Of a stretch of DNA of 64,000 nucleotides, positions 54,321-64,000 are shown in pieces. The position numbers and the translations under genes were made by a program. The notes beneath the pieces are model-generated. The model ran no database searches and was not told the DNA's origin. It saw only the letters and a program-made list of their open reading frames with translations. The DNA comes from Treponema bryantii (GTDB lineage Bacteria > Spirochaetota > Spirochaetia > Treponematales > Treponemataceae), in the NCBI RefSeq assembly GCF_036492245.1, contig NZ_AP025287.1:21104-85103 (forward strand), written 5' to 3'. Position 1 is the first letter of the stretch. The number at the start of each line of letters is the position of its first letter.

Positions 54321-56171
54321 ATGAGTGAAGAAAATAAAGAGACTTCCTTCAGTGCTTTTAATGAATATCTGAGAAAGAGTCGTGAAGGTTTTTCTACAGA
54401 AAAAATAGAAGAAACAGAAAGTGAGGAAGTAATTATAGAAAAAAAATCTGAAACTGAACCTGTTGAAAAGGAAGAAGTTTTAGAAGAAACAGTAAATGTG
54501 TCAGAAGTTGAAGAATCTGAAATTTCTGAAGAAGAAGACAGTGACATTATTGAAATAAATAATAAAGAAAGTGAAGTTCATGAATCTGAAGAAGATTTCA
54601 CAGCTCAGTATGTTCCAGATGCAGAAGAAGAAAGTAATGATGGCGAAAGTGAAAGTGAAGAAAACGAAAAAGTAGATATTTCTGACCTTTTGGAAGTTCA
54701 AGACTCGGATGAAGAAGATACATCTGAGAATCAGTATTTTGATCCTCTTGAAGAGCAGCTCATTTATTCCTCAAATGATGATGAAGTAAATTTTAATGAC
54801 CTTAATAATTCTTCTGATGATGAAGAAGAAGAGGAAACAAAAGAAGAAAATAATAGTTCATCTAAGAAGATGAAATTTGATCAGCTGAATGGTTCAAAGG
54901 GTAAATATATGGCTGGAAAGTCTAGAAAAACCCTTATTCTTTCTGTCCTTGTTGGTGTCTTTGCTTTTTTATTGTTATGTCTTGAAATCAAAAAGATAGC
55001 ATCAGATAAAGAAGCTGAACTGGCTGCAAGAAGAAAAGATAATAAAATTAATACGAGTGACTATACTCCGGACTTTGGAGATTATGCTAGCAGAGCTCAT
55101 ATTCAGACTACTCAGGAAAGTAATCAATCAGAGGCAAATTATGCTGAAGGATTATTAACTACAAATGACAGAAAAAATTATGAACAGCCAAAGCCTGCAG
55201 GTAATACAACAAATAATTCTCCGTCTTATCAGCCACAGTCTTCTGCACCGGTAAGTTCATCTTGGAATGATGCTATGCGTTCATCTATCCGCTATTCAGG
55301 TTTTGGTGGTGGTAATGGTGGAAAAGAGACTTTTGGTCAGATAGGAAACAGAGTAGGCCTTGGTTCTAATGCATCATATTCACCGTATGATATGGGAATG
55401 AATGTAGATCCAGTTGCTTCTTATATGGATTCATATAATCAGATTCTGGGAACTGTTTCTCAGGCAGCAGGTTTAAATAATAGTTCAGCAAATAAAGATA
55501 CAAAGAGAAACTTTAATAATGGTGCTTATGATAAAAACGCTCAGAGCGGAATATCTGCAATTCCTGAAAACTCTCTTTATCCTGGAACTATAATTCATGC
55601 CGTAATGGTAAGCGGAATTAATACAGATTATCCGGGTGCTATAACGGCTCGTGTTTTGAATAATGTGTATGATTCTAAAACCGGAAAAAAACTACTTATT
55701 CCATCTGGTTCTATTTTGCGTGGAAGTTATTCAAGTGCCTCTATCGGAGTAAGCCGAGTACAGATTGCATGGACCGAGTTGATTTTGAATCGAGATGGTA
55801 AAGATTATCTTGTAAATCTTGGTTCAATGGCGGGCGTTGACAGAAAGGGATATTCGGGAATTAAAGGTACAATTAACGATCATTACTTTGCTTATATTCG
55901 TGCTATGGGAGTATCAAGTCTGTTTACTGTAATGAATCAGAATATCTATAAATATTCAAATGCTCAGAAATCTGCCTCAAAGAGAGAGCTTATTGCAGAA
56001 AATCAGGACCTTGTTAATAAACTGACTGATAAGCTTTTGGACAGAGCTTTGGATATAGAACCAACTATTATTGTAAAACCGGGTGCGATGATAAGTGTTG
56101 ATGTAGATAAAGTTTTGACACTTGTTCCTTATTCAATAGATGTTCCAAAACAGAAATATATAAGAAAGTAG
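54321..56171 (+). CDS. virB10: VirB10/TrbI-like channel scaffold protein
   Basis: A 616-aa protein. The first 190 residues are a cytoplasmic domain extremely rich in Glu, Ser and Asp, much longer than in classical VirB10. Then one membrane helix (about 208-224, TLILSVLVGVFAFLLLC), a Pro/Ser/Asn linker, and the C-terminal TrbI domain with LYPGTIIHAVMVSGINTDYPGAITARVLNNVYDSKTGKKLLIPSGS and VKPGAMISVDVDKVLTLVPY. VirB10 spans both membranes and gates the channel. Last core T4SS gene of the operon. Confidence 0.93.
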   Translation: MSEENKETSFSAFNEYLRKSREGFSTEKIEETESEEVIIEKKSETEPVEKEEVLEETVNVSEVEESEISEEEDSDIIEINNKESEVHESEEDFTAQYVPDAEEESNDGESESEENEKVDISDLLEVQDSDEEDTSENQYFDPLEEQLIYSSNDDEVNFNDLNNSSDDEEEEETKEENNSSSKKMKFDQLNGSKGKYMAGKSRKTLILSVLVGVFAFLLLCLEIKKIASDKEAELAARRKDNKINTSDYTPDFGDYASRAHIQTTQESNQSEANYAEGLLTTNDRKNYEQPKPAGNTTNNSPSYQPQSSAPVSSSWNDAMRSSIRYSGFGGGNGGKETFGQIGNRVGLGSNASYSPYDMGMNVDPVASYMDSYNQILGTVSQAAGLNNSSANKDTKRNFNNGAYDKNAQSGISAIPENSLYPGTIIHAVMVSGINTDYPGAITARVLNNVYDSKTGKKLLIPSGSILRGSYSSASIGVSRVQIAWTELILNRDGKDYLVNLGSMAGVDRKGYSGIKGTINDHYFAYIRAMGVSSLFTVMNQNIYKYSNAQKSASKRELIAENQDLVNKLTDKLLDRALDIEPTIIVKPGAMISVDVDKVLTLVPYSIDVPKQKYIRK

Positions 56172-56181
56172 TGAGGTCAGT

Positions 56182-56532
56182 ATGAAAAAAGGTATTTTGA
56201 TTTTTATTGCATTAATAAGTCTGTGTTTTATTTCTTGTGATGCATATTTTAATTTTATTGACGGAGTAGATAACTATATTGAGACTGTAAACTTTCAAAG
56301 CGAAAACTATCAGATAATGAGTGGCAACATTCAGATTTGTAATATTGTAGTAAATCCTACAGATGCTATTGATTATTACGATACAGAATTTTCGATAAGT
56401 AACACAGATATTGCTTTTATAAAATCAAGTACAAACAAAAGCTGTACGATTGAGGGCAGACAGAAAGGAAACGCAATTATTACTGCAAAAATCGGTAATA
56501 AAGAATGCCAGGCAGTAATTAATGTAATGTAA
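56182..56532 (+). CDS. Small lipoprotein with one Big_2-like domain, 116 aa
   Basis: Lipobox CFISC (Cys19), then a single Ig-like Big_2 pattern: NIVVNPTDAIDYYDTEFSI, SNTDIAFIKSS, then EGRQKGNAIITAKIG. It shares the domain with the giant lipoprotein at 57502 and could be its minimal form or a VirB7-like factor. It is next to virB10 in the same direction. Confidence 0.7.
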   Translation: MKKGILIFIALISLCFISCDAYFNFIDGVDNYIETVNFQSENYQIMSGNIQICNIVVNPTDAIDYYDTEFSISNTDIAFIKSSTNKSCTIEGRQKGNAIITAKIGNKECQAVINVM

Positions 56533-56601
56533 AAAAGGGCAGTTTAAATATATTTAAATTAAATAAAGAAGGAAAAACATTTGGAAGAAAAGGATTGTAT
56601 T

Positions 56602-56877
56602 ATGGACATACCAGATTCAGATGTTTCAATAGCATTAAAAAAAGCTAAGGAAATTGCAGAAGATTGTATATCTGGTTTTGATTTGCAGATTCAAACCAAA
56701 TTGATTGCATCCCTTTTATATGTTCGTTTTGCAAAATGTATTCCATTAAAAGAAAAGTCTTTTGTAATGGCTTTAGGTGGGTTGGATTATAAAAACTTGT
56801 CTATAGATTGTATACATGATGATGGGAGAAAATGGAAAGGTATGAATACTTTGTTGAAATTATTTTTCGGAAAATAG
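56602..56877 (+). CDS. Hypothetical protein, 91 aa
   Basis: I take the ATG at 56602 (AAGGA seven bases before); a TTG at 56581 also has a ribosome site and would add seven residues. Helical soluble protein (VSIALKKAKEIAEDCISGFDLQIQTKLIASLLYVRF). No signal peptide, so cytoplasmic. No family recognised. Confidence 0.5.
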   Translation: MDIPDSDVSIALKKAKEIAEDCISGFDLQIQTKLIASLLYVRFAKCIPLKEKSFVMALGGLDYKNLSIDCIHDDGRKWKGMNTLLKLFFGK

Positions 56878-56928
56878 TTATTAATATATTTTATGAACGT
56901 AAATACAAAAAATTAAGGAGATATTGAA

Positions 56929-57480
56929 ATGAAAAAAATGGTATTAATTACTGGATTATGCTTGTTGTTTATTTCTTGTGCGAATCAGATCAATGAGGTT
57001 CAGAATAATAAAGTTTCTGAAACTAAGAAAATTAAAGTCCAGCGATTAGCGATTGATAGCGGGAAATATGTAGATGTAACTATGAAGACTGTAAATGCAA
57101 CTGTAATAGATACTGCATATTTCAATTCTTTAATTAACAGAAATTACAGATCTGACAACTGCATTCTTAATTTTGATACAGTTAAACAGAAGGTTCATGT
57201 TCATGTAAAAAACTCAAATATGAAAGGCTTTGAAGGAAAAACAATAGACTGTACTTTCAGATATGTATTGAAAAGCAGCGGCGAAAACTGTGTATATATC
57301 TGTCCTGTAAAACGAAGTGATACATTGTGTTACATAGATGAAGAAGTAGTATCACTGACTAAACTTCCATCTTTTATGTTCTATATTCCGCTTTATGGTT
57401 TTGGGGAAAACAGAATAGAAGTAAGTTCCATTATGAAAAATGAGGGAGCGGTAAACTGTCAGACATTGTGGAGATACTAA
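56929..57480 (+). CDS. Small lipoprotein, 183 aa
   Basis: Lipobox FISC (Cys17), then a beta-rich body with four further Cys (DNCILNFDTVKQKVHVHVKNS, TIDCTFRYVLKSSGENCVYICP). No recognised domain. It lies between virB genes and the giant Big_2 lipoprotein, all in one direction, so a role in surface assembly or mating-pair contact is possible. AAGGAG site. Confidence 0.65.
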   Translation: MKKMVLITGLCLLFISCANQINEVQNNKVSETKKIKVQRLAIDSGKYVDVTMKTVNATVIDTAYFNSLINRNYRSDNCILNFDTVKQKVHVHVKNSNMKGFEGKTIDCTFRYVLKSSGENCVYICPVKRSDTLCYIDEEVVSLTKLPSFMFYIPLYGFGENRIEVSSIMKNEGAVNCQTLWRY

Positions 57481-57501
57481 TTTAATTTTTGAGGTTTTTT
57501 T

Positions 57502-60500
57502 ATGAAAAAGTTTTCTGTTTTATTATTGCTGATATTAACTTGTCTATTTGTCTCTTGTAATTTTTTTAATGACGAAGAAGAACAGCCTACTGTTACTGCT
57601 GCAAGATTCGAGCTTTCAGAAGTAACATTGGGTGTTGGAGAAAGTAAGCAGATTCTTTTTCAAATTGAACCGTCAGATATGATTTCAAAAACAAAAGTTG
57701 AATATTATACCGCTGATGAATCAAGTATTATTGATATTACAAATCCTTCAAATAATGGATGTGTTTTAACTGGAAAGAAAAACGGTAACTGTGTACTTAT
57801 TGGAAAATGTGAGGGTTTTACAAGCTATCTTCAGGTAAATGTTGCAGGTAGTCTTGATATTGAGCCATATATTGTTACTCCTTATGTAGTAAATGTTATT
57901 CATCCAGGTGATAAGATTTCTGTAAATGTTTCTTTATACAATGGAAATGCATCTGATAATGTATTATTTGATTTTCATAATGCAGATGATAGTGTATGCA
58001 AAATAGAGAATGCAAATAATGCGGTTGTTGTTGAAGGTGTTTCTAAAGGATATTCAAAAATTACTGTATCACATCCAAAAGCAAAATACGATGCTTCGAT
58101 TCTTATTTATGTTGTTCCTGAAACACAGGGGGCTTGTTATATCACTACTACACAGAATGTAGTTATGGCCGGATTGAATGACGGCATTAAGAATATAACT
58201 TTCAACTTGATTGGTAGTGTACAGAATGACTTGTCATTATTTTCATATGTGGTAAAGGAAGGAAAAGATATTGTTTCTGTTGCAAAGAGTAATAATGTAT
58301 GTTCAATTACTCCGCTTAAAAATGGTTATGCGGTAATTGAGGCTACTCATCCGGATTGTGAGCTTTCACTTGAAATCCAGGTTATTGTAGTAAATACAGT
58401 TACAGAAAAATACATTGAAAGCGACAGTAATTTATTGTTTATTGATGATGGAAAAAGTCGTGTAATCAATTGTAGCGTAGTCGGAAGTGACAGAGCAGAT
58501 GATTTATCAAAATTCTCTTTTGAGCTTACAGATGATAGTATTATTAAGGTTACTCAGATCAATAATAGTTTTTATGTAGAACCTTTAAGAGACGGACAGT
58601 GTAAGATTATTGTAAAAAACGAATACTGTAATTATCCGAATGAAATTCTTACTGTAGTTCAGAACTATAATGAAATAGCACAGTCACATTATATTACTAC
58701 AAGTCAGAATGTAGTAAAAATGGAAATCGGGGATGAATATACTCTGAATTGTCTTCTTACAGGTGGAAACGAAGCTGACAAAAACGGTTTTATCTGGACT
58801 GTTGATGATTCTTCTATTATATCCTTTCTTACTTCAGATGGAACAGTAAATTATTCAAGAAGTGCCTCTTCTGCAGACGATTATACAGTTCTTAAAACGC
58901 AGGGTGTAATTACTGCAAAGAAAATAGGCCTTGCAACTATTACAGTACATCATCCAAAAAGTTCTTTGGATTGCAATATCAAAGTAAGGGTTTATGAGAA
59001 AGGCAGTCTTAGAGATAAGATTCAGCTTAAAGGAGAAGGTATTGTTAAGGTTATCAAGGGAGAAAGTACAGAATATACAGTAGTTCAGGAAAGTGGAAAT
59101 ACTATATCTGCGTTGAATTGGAGTGTAGAAGATTCTGATATTGCGGATGTAAACGGAAAAAGTTTTACAGCGGTAATCAGTGGAAAACAAAGTGGAATTA
59201 CCGACCTTGTTGCAGAAACAACAGGTATGATAAATCCTTATAAAGCGGTTTTGATGTGTGGAACTCCGGAAGAACTTGAAAGTTTCTGTTCTATATATAC
59301 AGATAACAGATATCCTTCTTTAATGGTTGGAGATACAGGATATTTTGAAGTTAAATGTTCTTCTACAATAGATATTGATAATTATGAATGTAATGGCTTT
59401 GATTCAAGTATCTGTGATGCAAGAATGAGCCAGAATGTTCTTATTATAAAAGGAAAGAAAGCTGGAAAAACAGAAGTAAAAGTAACAAACAGTCAGGCCC
59501 AGAACTCTATTGTATTTTATGTAGATGTAATGAGTAATGAGACAATTGATAAACCATATTATTTTTCTTTTGATAAGTTCTTTGGTCTTGTAAAGGGAGA
59601 AACAGATACAATAAATATAGTTTTGAATGGAGCTGCAGAAGAGGAACTTAATGGTATTTCCTGGGAAATTGAAGATTCATCTGTAGCAACAATAAGCGGA
59701 AATGCAGATAAATGCCGTGTTACTGCTTTAAAAGTTGGGCAGACTGTAATTAAAGCAAAGCATAATAAAAGTTCGAATGAAGTTCGTATTGTTTTATATA
59801 CTGCAAATACAAAAGAAGAACTTGCATCCAGACATGTTTTGTCACTTTCAGAAACTAATTTCCTCGTAAAGAAAGGAGACTCAGTTTATGTTGAAGCTTA
59901 TATAAATGGGGATGATATAGAAAACATTAAGTGGGAAAATGATGATATTTCTCTTGTAAATGTTGATGATAATAATGACAGTGCTTACATAAGATGTATT
60001 GAAGAGGGGCAGGCTGTCATTACAGTAAAATATCATGATGCAGCTTCACAGAAAATATTTATATCTATTAAGAGTGAGACTGCAGATGTTTATGAAAAAG
60101 ATGTAAGTCTTCCTTCTATTCTTGAACTTATTACCGGAAGTACAAAAACAATTAAGCTTGTAACTCAGAATATAAGTGAGAAAGAACTGGAAGAATTTGT
60201 ATGGTCTTGTGATGATGAAAAAGTTTGTCAAATCAAAGGAAATAATGGCGAATGTTATATAACTGCTTTAAAGAAAGGATGCTGCAATATTAAAGTAATT
60301 AATAAAAACCTTGGTATTGAAAGAACTATTGTTGTTGTTATTGCTGATACATACCAGGAACTGTATGAAAACAGTTATATTTCATTATCCAAGAGTTATT
60401 ACAATATCAGTGTTGGTGATACTTTAGATCTTTCCCTTAAGTTTGGTTCGAAAACTCCGGAAGATTCTGTTATAGCAGCTATAAAATGGAATGCATCAGA

Positions 60501-63500
60501 TTCTTCTATTATAAACGTTGTTTCTAATGGAAAAACATGTTCTGTAACTGGTCTTCAGGAAGGAATATCTGTTATTAATGTAGGTGGGGAAGGAATAGGT
60601 AATGAACTGAAAATTACAGTTGCCGTTGGTGATGCAGAAAATTTTAACGGCAAATACATTATTAATACAGAAAAGATAATTGGTATTGTAAACGGTAACT
60701 CATATATCTTGAAAGCTGAACTTATGGACAGTTATGGCCAGACAGTTCAAAACTATTCTTCTGATTTTAGTTATGAGCTGGATGAAAAATACAGTGAAAA
60801 CATTGATGTTGAACAGAGCGAAAATGAATTTAATATTATTGCAAAAAAGACAGGAACAAGTTTCATTAACATTAAACACAGTCTTGTAAATAATCCATCA
60901 AAAGTTCTTGTGTATACTGCAGATACACAGGCAGCCCTTGATGCAATGTATCCGCTTGCTACAGATAAGGATCATTATTTAATTAAAGTTGGAGATAGTG
61001 TAATACTTTCTCTTAATACGATTAATGATGAAAAAATCAGCGGTATAAAATGGTCATGTTCTAATTCTTCCATATGTTCTTATACAATGGGAGACAATAA
61101 AAAGCAGCTTAAAATTACTGCTCGAAAAGAAGGGACAACTATCTTTACTGCCAAACATGAAGGTTCTGAAGACGTTAATTTTACAATCACTGTAAGTGAT
61201 TTTGGAAAGAACAGCGGAAGCATTAGTATATTAAGTGAAAGCATAATTGGACTTGTTAAAGGAGAAGAATATAAAACATCTATCAAAACAAATCTTTCTG
61301 ATGAAGAAAGCAAGAATATAACATGGACTGTAAGTGATGATTCTGTATGTTCAATTGATGGAATTGCAAAAGAATGTACTATAAATGCACTGAAAGAAGG
61401 TGTATGCGAGCTTACTGCAAAGTATAGTTCAGGAGTTTATTCAACAATTGTTGTTTATGTGAAGGAAAATCAACAGAAAGTTGATTCTTCAAGTTTTGTA
61501 AACATTGATAAGAGATATAACTATCTTGGTCTTGGTAACACAATTAATATAAGACCTTTCTTTGCAAAAAAGATTCCAACAGACCTAAGTCTTGAAATCA
61601 AGGATATTTATGAAAACAATGTTTGTTCATATAAATATGAAAACGGAATACTTTCTGTAAAAGGTCTTAATGAAGGAATAGCGGCTCTCAAAATTACAAG
61701 TAAATCATGTGAAAATACATTTGTACTTTATTTTGAGGTTGCCCAGGGAATTGAAAATGAGGTAACTGAAACAGATACTGGTTATCTTACAATTAATAAA
61801 ACCGTATATGTAATGAATGCCTCTGATACAGTAACACCTTTAGAAATAAGTTGTATTCCGGTAGGTATATCTCAGGATAATTATTCAACAATTAAATGGG
61901 AAACTGAAAATAATGATGTTGTTACAGTAATTGGTAGTAATGAAAAAGTATACATTTACGCAAATAAAGAAGGAAATGCTTTGGTACATGCATCTTCTGT
62001 ATTCTCAGCAAATATCTTGAATATCCGTGTAATTGTTACCAAAGATGAACTGATTACAATTCCATATATTACAGCCGACAGATCTTCTGTTGAAATGACT
62101 ATAGGGGAAACTGTAACTGTAAATGCTGATATAGAAAATTCTGATAGTGTTGATGTAACTAAATTTGATTTTTCTATTGAGAATGAAGAAATTGCGACAA
62201 TTACTAAATTAGGCAATGTTGTAAAAATTAAAGGAATTAATAATGGACAGACTTTGCTTACAATTAAATACAAACAGAGTGGCATGGAAGATAAGAATAT
62301 TGTTGTAAGTGTAAAAGGTCTAAGTGACAATATTGTATATCTTACAAGTTCAGATAACTATTCAATTATTACAGAAGGAAGTTATAAGAATATTGAGGTA
62401 AATCTTGTCGGCTATAGTGAAATTAATTCAAATAATTTTACATGGGAAGTAGTAGAAAGTAAGCCTGAGAAAGAAGGGAAGGAAGTTATAGAGCTTTCTG
62501 GAAGCGGAACTTCAAGACTCTGTAATGCTTTAAATCCAGGTATAGCAAAAATTAAGGTTACTCATAAGGCAACAGATGATGAACATTCTGCAATTTATCC
62601 TATGTATCTTTTTGTTAAAGTAACTGATTATCTTACTGAGAATCCTCTTTATATATCTACTGATAATACTGTAGTTACGGTGACAGAAAAAAACAGAGCT
62701 ACAATCAAGGTAAATCTAGAAAATGGAGATGCAAGTTATCAGAATCAGTTTAATTATGAGACTACTCAAAGCGAAGTTATTAAACTTAGCCCAGCTGGAA
62801 ATCAGTGTGTAGTAGAAGGACTTAAGGAAGGAATTGCACGTGTAACTGTAAGTCATTCACGTTGTCCGGGACAGAATATTGATATTGTTGTAATCGTTGA
62901 AGCAGATAATTCAAAGGATTCTTTATATATAAGTACAGATTCTACTCTTGTAGAAATGAAACCGTCTGACAGTTATCGTCAGATTTACGCAACACTTAAT
63001 GGTGGCACTCCTGAGCAGAATACATTATTCCATTGGAACATCTTGAGTTTTGAGTCTTTGATTAAGAACAAGGATGGAACTAGTAACCAGGTTGTAAAAA
63101 TACAGGACTCACAGGACAGCTGTATGATTAAGCCTTTATGTGAAGGTTCTTGTATTATTCGAATTACTAATGATGCAACAAGACACTATCTTGATATCAA
63201 GGTGCTTGTAAGTCTGTACAATGAATTGAAGTTTGTAGAAAATGCCGTAAATGTTCTTGCATTTGAAACAAAATCTATAGATGTTCAGTGCCCTACAGGT
63301 AAAACTATTTTATATGAATCAAGTAATGAAAAGGTAGCAACAGTTACCGGAACAAATAAAAAATGTATTGTTGAAGGTACGGGTAAGGGAACTTGCGTAA
63401 TTCGAGCTTATGCTAGTGACGGATCTACAAGCGATGAACTTATTGTAAATGTTAAGGAAAATACTAATGTTATATCTTCTTACATTACATCAAACATAAA

Positions 63501-64000
63501 CATTATAAATCTTAATGTTCAGGATGATGCGAAGGGTTATCGTCTTACCGCAAAATTGAATGGAAGTAGTGTTACTCAGTCGGACCAGGATAATATTACA
63601 TGGACAATTAGTTCTAAGAATACAAGTATTATCAAATTTTTGGGTTCAACAAGTTATACTGCGAAAGGAACTGAAGTAAATGTTATTCCGGTTGATAGCG
63701 GTGAATGTTCGATCGTAATTCATCATGAAAAATCACAAAATGATAAAACTATTTATGTCAGTGTTGAAAAGAACAATGTAACTCTAAGTGTTTCTGAAGA
63801 TTATCTGACAATGAAATTAAATGAGATCTCTCTTCTTACTGCAACTTTGAAAAACTCTTCTGAAGCTGAAGTAGATAAAATTACCTGGGAAAGTGAAAAC
63901 AAGGAAATAGTAGAAATACATAATGGGCCGGTTGTAAAAGGTGGTAAGGTTAATATTGTAGCCAAAAAAACCGGAGACTGCAGAATCATATGTAAATATA
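57502..64000 (+). CDS. Giant lipoprotein with at least 23 Big_2-like Ig domains (partial, runs off window)
   Basis: An open frame of 2166 codons without a stop in the window, starting at ATG 57502 (GAGG seven bases upstream). Lipobox LFVSC (Cys18). It then repeats a unit of about 94 residues that ends in a Gly-led strand such as GYSKITVSHP, GLATITVHHP, GQTVIKAKHN, GQAVITVKYH, GTTIFTAKHE, GIAKIKVTHK, GIARVTVSHS; I count 23 such strands. The units are diverged, so the gene is not a recent expansion. Big_2 proteins are adhesins; next to virB10 it may stabilise mating pairs, as Ig-like proteins of IncHI plasmids do (analogy). Confidence 0.9.
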   Translation, partial: MKKFSVLLLLILTCLFVSCNFFNDEEEQPTVTAARFELSEVTLGVGESKQILFQIEPSDMISKTKVEYYTADESSIIDITNPSNNGCVLTGKKNGNCVLIGKCEGFTSYLQVNVAGSLDIEPYIVTPYVVNVIHPGDKISVNVSLYNGNASDNVLFDFHNADDSVCKIENANNAVVVEGVSKGYSKITVSHPKAKYDASILIYVVPETQGACYITTTQNVVMAGLNDGIKNITFNLIGSVQNDLSLFSYVVKEGKDIVSVAKSNNVCSITPLKNGYAVIEATHPDCELSLEIQVIVVNTVTEKYIESDSNLLFIDDGKSRVINCSVVGSDRADDLSKFSFELTDDSIIKVTQINNSFYVEPLRDGQCKIIVKNEYCNYPNEILTVVQNYNEIAQSHYITTSQNVVKMEIGDEYTLNCLLTGGNEADKNGFIWTVDDSSIISFLTSDGTVNYSRSASSADDYTVLKTQGVITAKKIGLATITVHHPKSSLDCNIKVRVYEKGSLRDKIQLKGEGIVKVIKGESTEYTVVQESGNTISALNWSVEDSDIADVNGKSFTAVISGKQSGITDLVAETTGMINPYKAVLMCGTPEELESFCSIYTDNRYPSLMVGDTGYFEVKCSSTIDIDNYECNGFDSSICDARMSQNVLIIKGKKAGKTEVKVTNSQAQNSIVFYVDVMSNETIDKPYYFSFDKFFGLVKGETDTINIVLNGAAEEELNGISWEIEDSSVATISGNADKCRVTALKVGQTVIKAKHNKSSNEVRIVLYTANTKEELASRHVLSLSETNFLVKKGDSVYVEAYINGDDIENIKWENDDISLVNVDDNNDSAYIRCIEEGQAVITVKYHDAASQKIFISIKSETADVYEKDVSLPSILELITGSTKTIKLVTQNISEKELEEFVWSCDDEKVCQIKGNNGECYITALKKGCCNIKVINKNLGIERTIVVVIADTYQELYENSYISLSKSYYNISVGDTLDLSLKFGSKTPEDSVIAAIKWNASDSSIINVVSNGKTCSVTGLQEGISVINVGGEGIGNELKITVAVGDAENFNGKYIINTEKIIGIVNGNSYILKAELMDSYGQTVQNYSSDFSYELDEKYSENIDVEQSENEFNIIAKKTGTSFINIKHSLVNNPSKVLVYTADTQAALDAMYPLATDKDHYLIKVGDSVILSLNTINDEKISGIKWSCSNSSICSYTMGDNKKQLKITARKEGTTIFTAKHEGSEDVNFTITVSDFGKNSGSISILSESIIGLVKGEEYKTSIKTNLSDEESKNITWTVSDDSVCSIDGIAKECTINALKEGVCELTAKYSSGVYSTIVVYVKENQQKVDSSSFVNIDKRYNYLGLGNTINIRPFFAKKIPTDLSLEIKDIYENNVCSYKYENGILSVKGLNEGIAALKITSKSCENTFVLYFEVAQGIENEVTETDTGYLTINKTVYVMNASDTVTPLEISCIPVGISQDNYSTIKWETENNDVVTVIGSNEKVYIYANKEGNALVHASSVFSANILNIRVIVTKDELITIPYITADRSSVEMTIGETVTVNADIENSDSVDVTKFDFSIENEEIATITKLGNVVKIKGINNGQTLLTIKYKQSGMEDKNIVVSVKGLSDNIVYLTSSDNYSIITEGSYKNIEVNLVGYSEINSNNFTWEVVESKPEKEGKEVIELSGSGTSRLCNALNPGIAKIKVTHKATDDEHSAIYPMYLFVKVTDYLTENPLYISTDNTVVTVTEKNRATIKVNLENGDASYQNQFNYETTQSEVIKLSPAGNQCVVEGLKEGIARVTVSHSRCPGQNIDIVVIVEADNSKDSLYISTDSTLVEMKPSDSYRQIYATLNGGTPEQNTLFHWNILSFESLIKNKDGTSNQVVKIQDSQDSCMIKPLCEGSCIIRITNDATRHYLDIKVLVSLYNELKFVENAVNVLAFETKSIDVQCPTGKTILYESSNEKVATVTGTNKKCIVEGTGKGTCVIRAYASDGSTSDELIVNVKENTNVISSYITSNINIINLNVQDDAKGYRLTAKLNGSSVTQSDQDNITWTISSKNTSIIKFLGSTSYTAKGTEVNVIPVDSGECSIVIHHEKSQNDKTIYVSVEKNNVTLSVSEDYLTMKLNEISLLTATLKNSSEAEVDKITWESENKEIVEIHNGPVVKGGKVNIVAKKTGDCRIICKY

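Noticed and set aside
1..64000. tRNA, rRNA, insertion sequences and transposases
   Set aside because: No transposase, integrase or resolvase ORF, terminal inverted repeats with target duplications, or tRNA-like cloverleaf was seen in this window.

Overview
The window looks like 64 kb of a large conjugative plasmid (or a plasmid-derived integrative element) from a spirochaete, most likely a gut or oral Treponema. Reasons: AT-rich DNA, spirochaete-style lipoproteins with loose lipoboxes (SC/AC after a short hydrophobic stretch), a secreted FliL-domain protein, a PilZ-like protein, and a complete plasmid backbone (two RepA-type initiators with iterons and DnaA boxes, ParA/ParB, relaxase, Trb/VirB-type IV secretion genes, topoisomerase III, three SSB paralogues). 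The genus is an inference; I could not search a database.

Layout. 1-5.5 kb (minus strand): accessory genes, including a partial secreted TPR-like protein, a lipoprotein, small unknowns, a duplicated gene fragment and an anchored thermonuclease. 5.5-14.3 kb (minus): a block of large proteins with ArdC-like, DUF2958 and RadC/JAB domains, several ending in the same basic tail (GRKGR-like). 14.5-15.6 kb (plus): two genes, one PilZ-like. 15.6-18.4 kb (minus): HU, a small HTH protein, ParB, ParA and a small Xre-like protein. 18.6-24.3 kb (minus): VirB3, VirB2, VirB11, an RHH protein, VirD4 (split by a 69-bp palindromic insertion), a second RHH protein and a DUF3363-type relaxase. 24.36-24.55 kb: a repeat-rich candidate oriT. 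24.8-34.5 kb (minus): a leading-region-like block with three SSBs, a PcfJ-like protein, a ComM-like AAA+ ATPase and many small genes. 34.6-37.9 kb: the replication origin, with two iteron families, the first RepA and a toxin-antitoxin pair. 38-46.5 kb (plus): FliL-domain protein, TopB, second RepA, small genes and a HipA/CtkA-type kinase. 46.5-56.2 kb (plus): VirB4, an unknown protein, VirB5/TrbJ, VirB6/TrbL, VirB8/TrbF, VirB9/TrbG and VirB10/TrbI. 56.2-64 kb (plus): small lipoproteins and a giant lipoprotein of at least 23 Big_2-like domains that runs off the window.

How it fits together: the relaxase would nick at the candidate oriT, VirD4 would couple the DNA to the VirB channel encoded in two separate clusters, and the SSB and ArdC/RadC genes would protect and establish the incoming strand. 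Dispersed palindromes (core GTTCGTTCGAACGAAC, 13 sites) sit at promoters and leaders across the backbone and look like operators of one global regulator, much as KorB sites do in IncP plasmids. Iterons also lie in several promoters, which would tie gene expression to Rep protein level.

Most interesting points: (1) a shared C-terminal basic tail on otherwise different proteins (ArdC-like, RadC-like, CtkA-like kinase and others), a candidate signal for export through the type IV system; (2) a 69-bp in-frame RNA-hairpin element inside virD4, flanked by synonymous Val codons; (3) the palindrome regulon with two pairs at identical 37-bp spacing; (4) an iteron array with a 43-bp period that imitates a CRISPR array.
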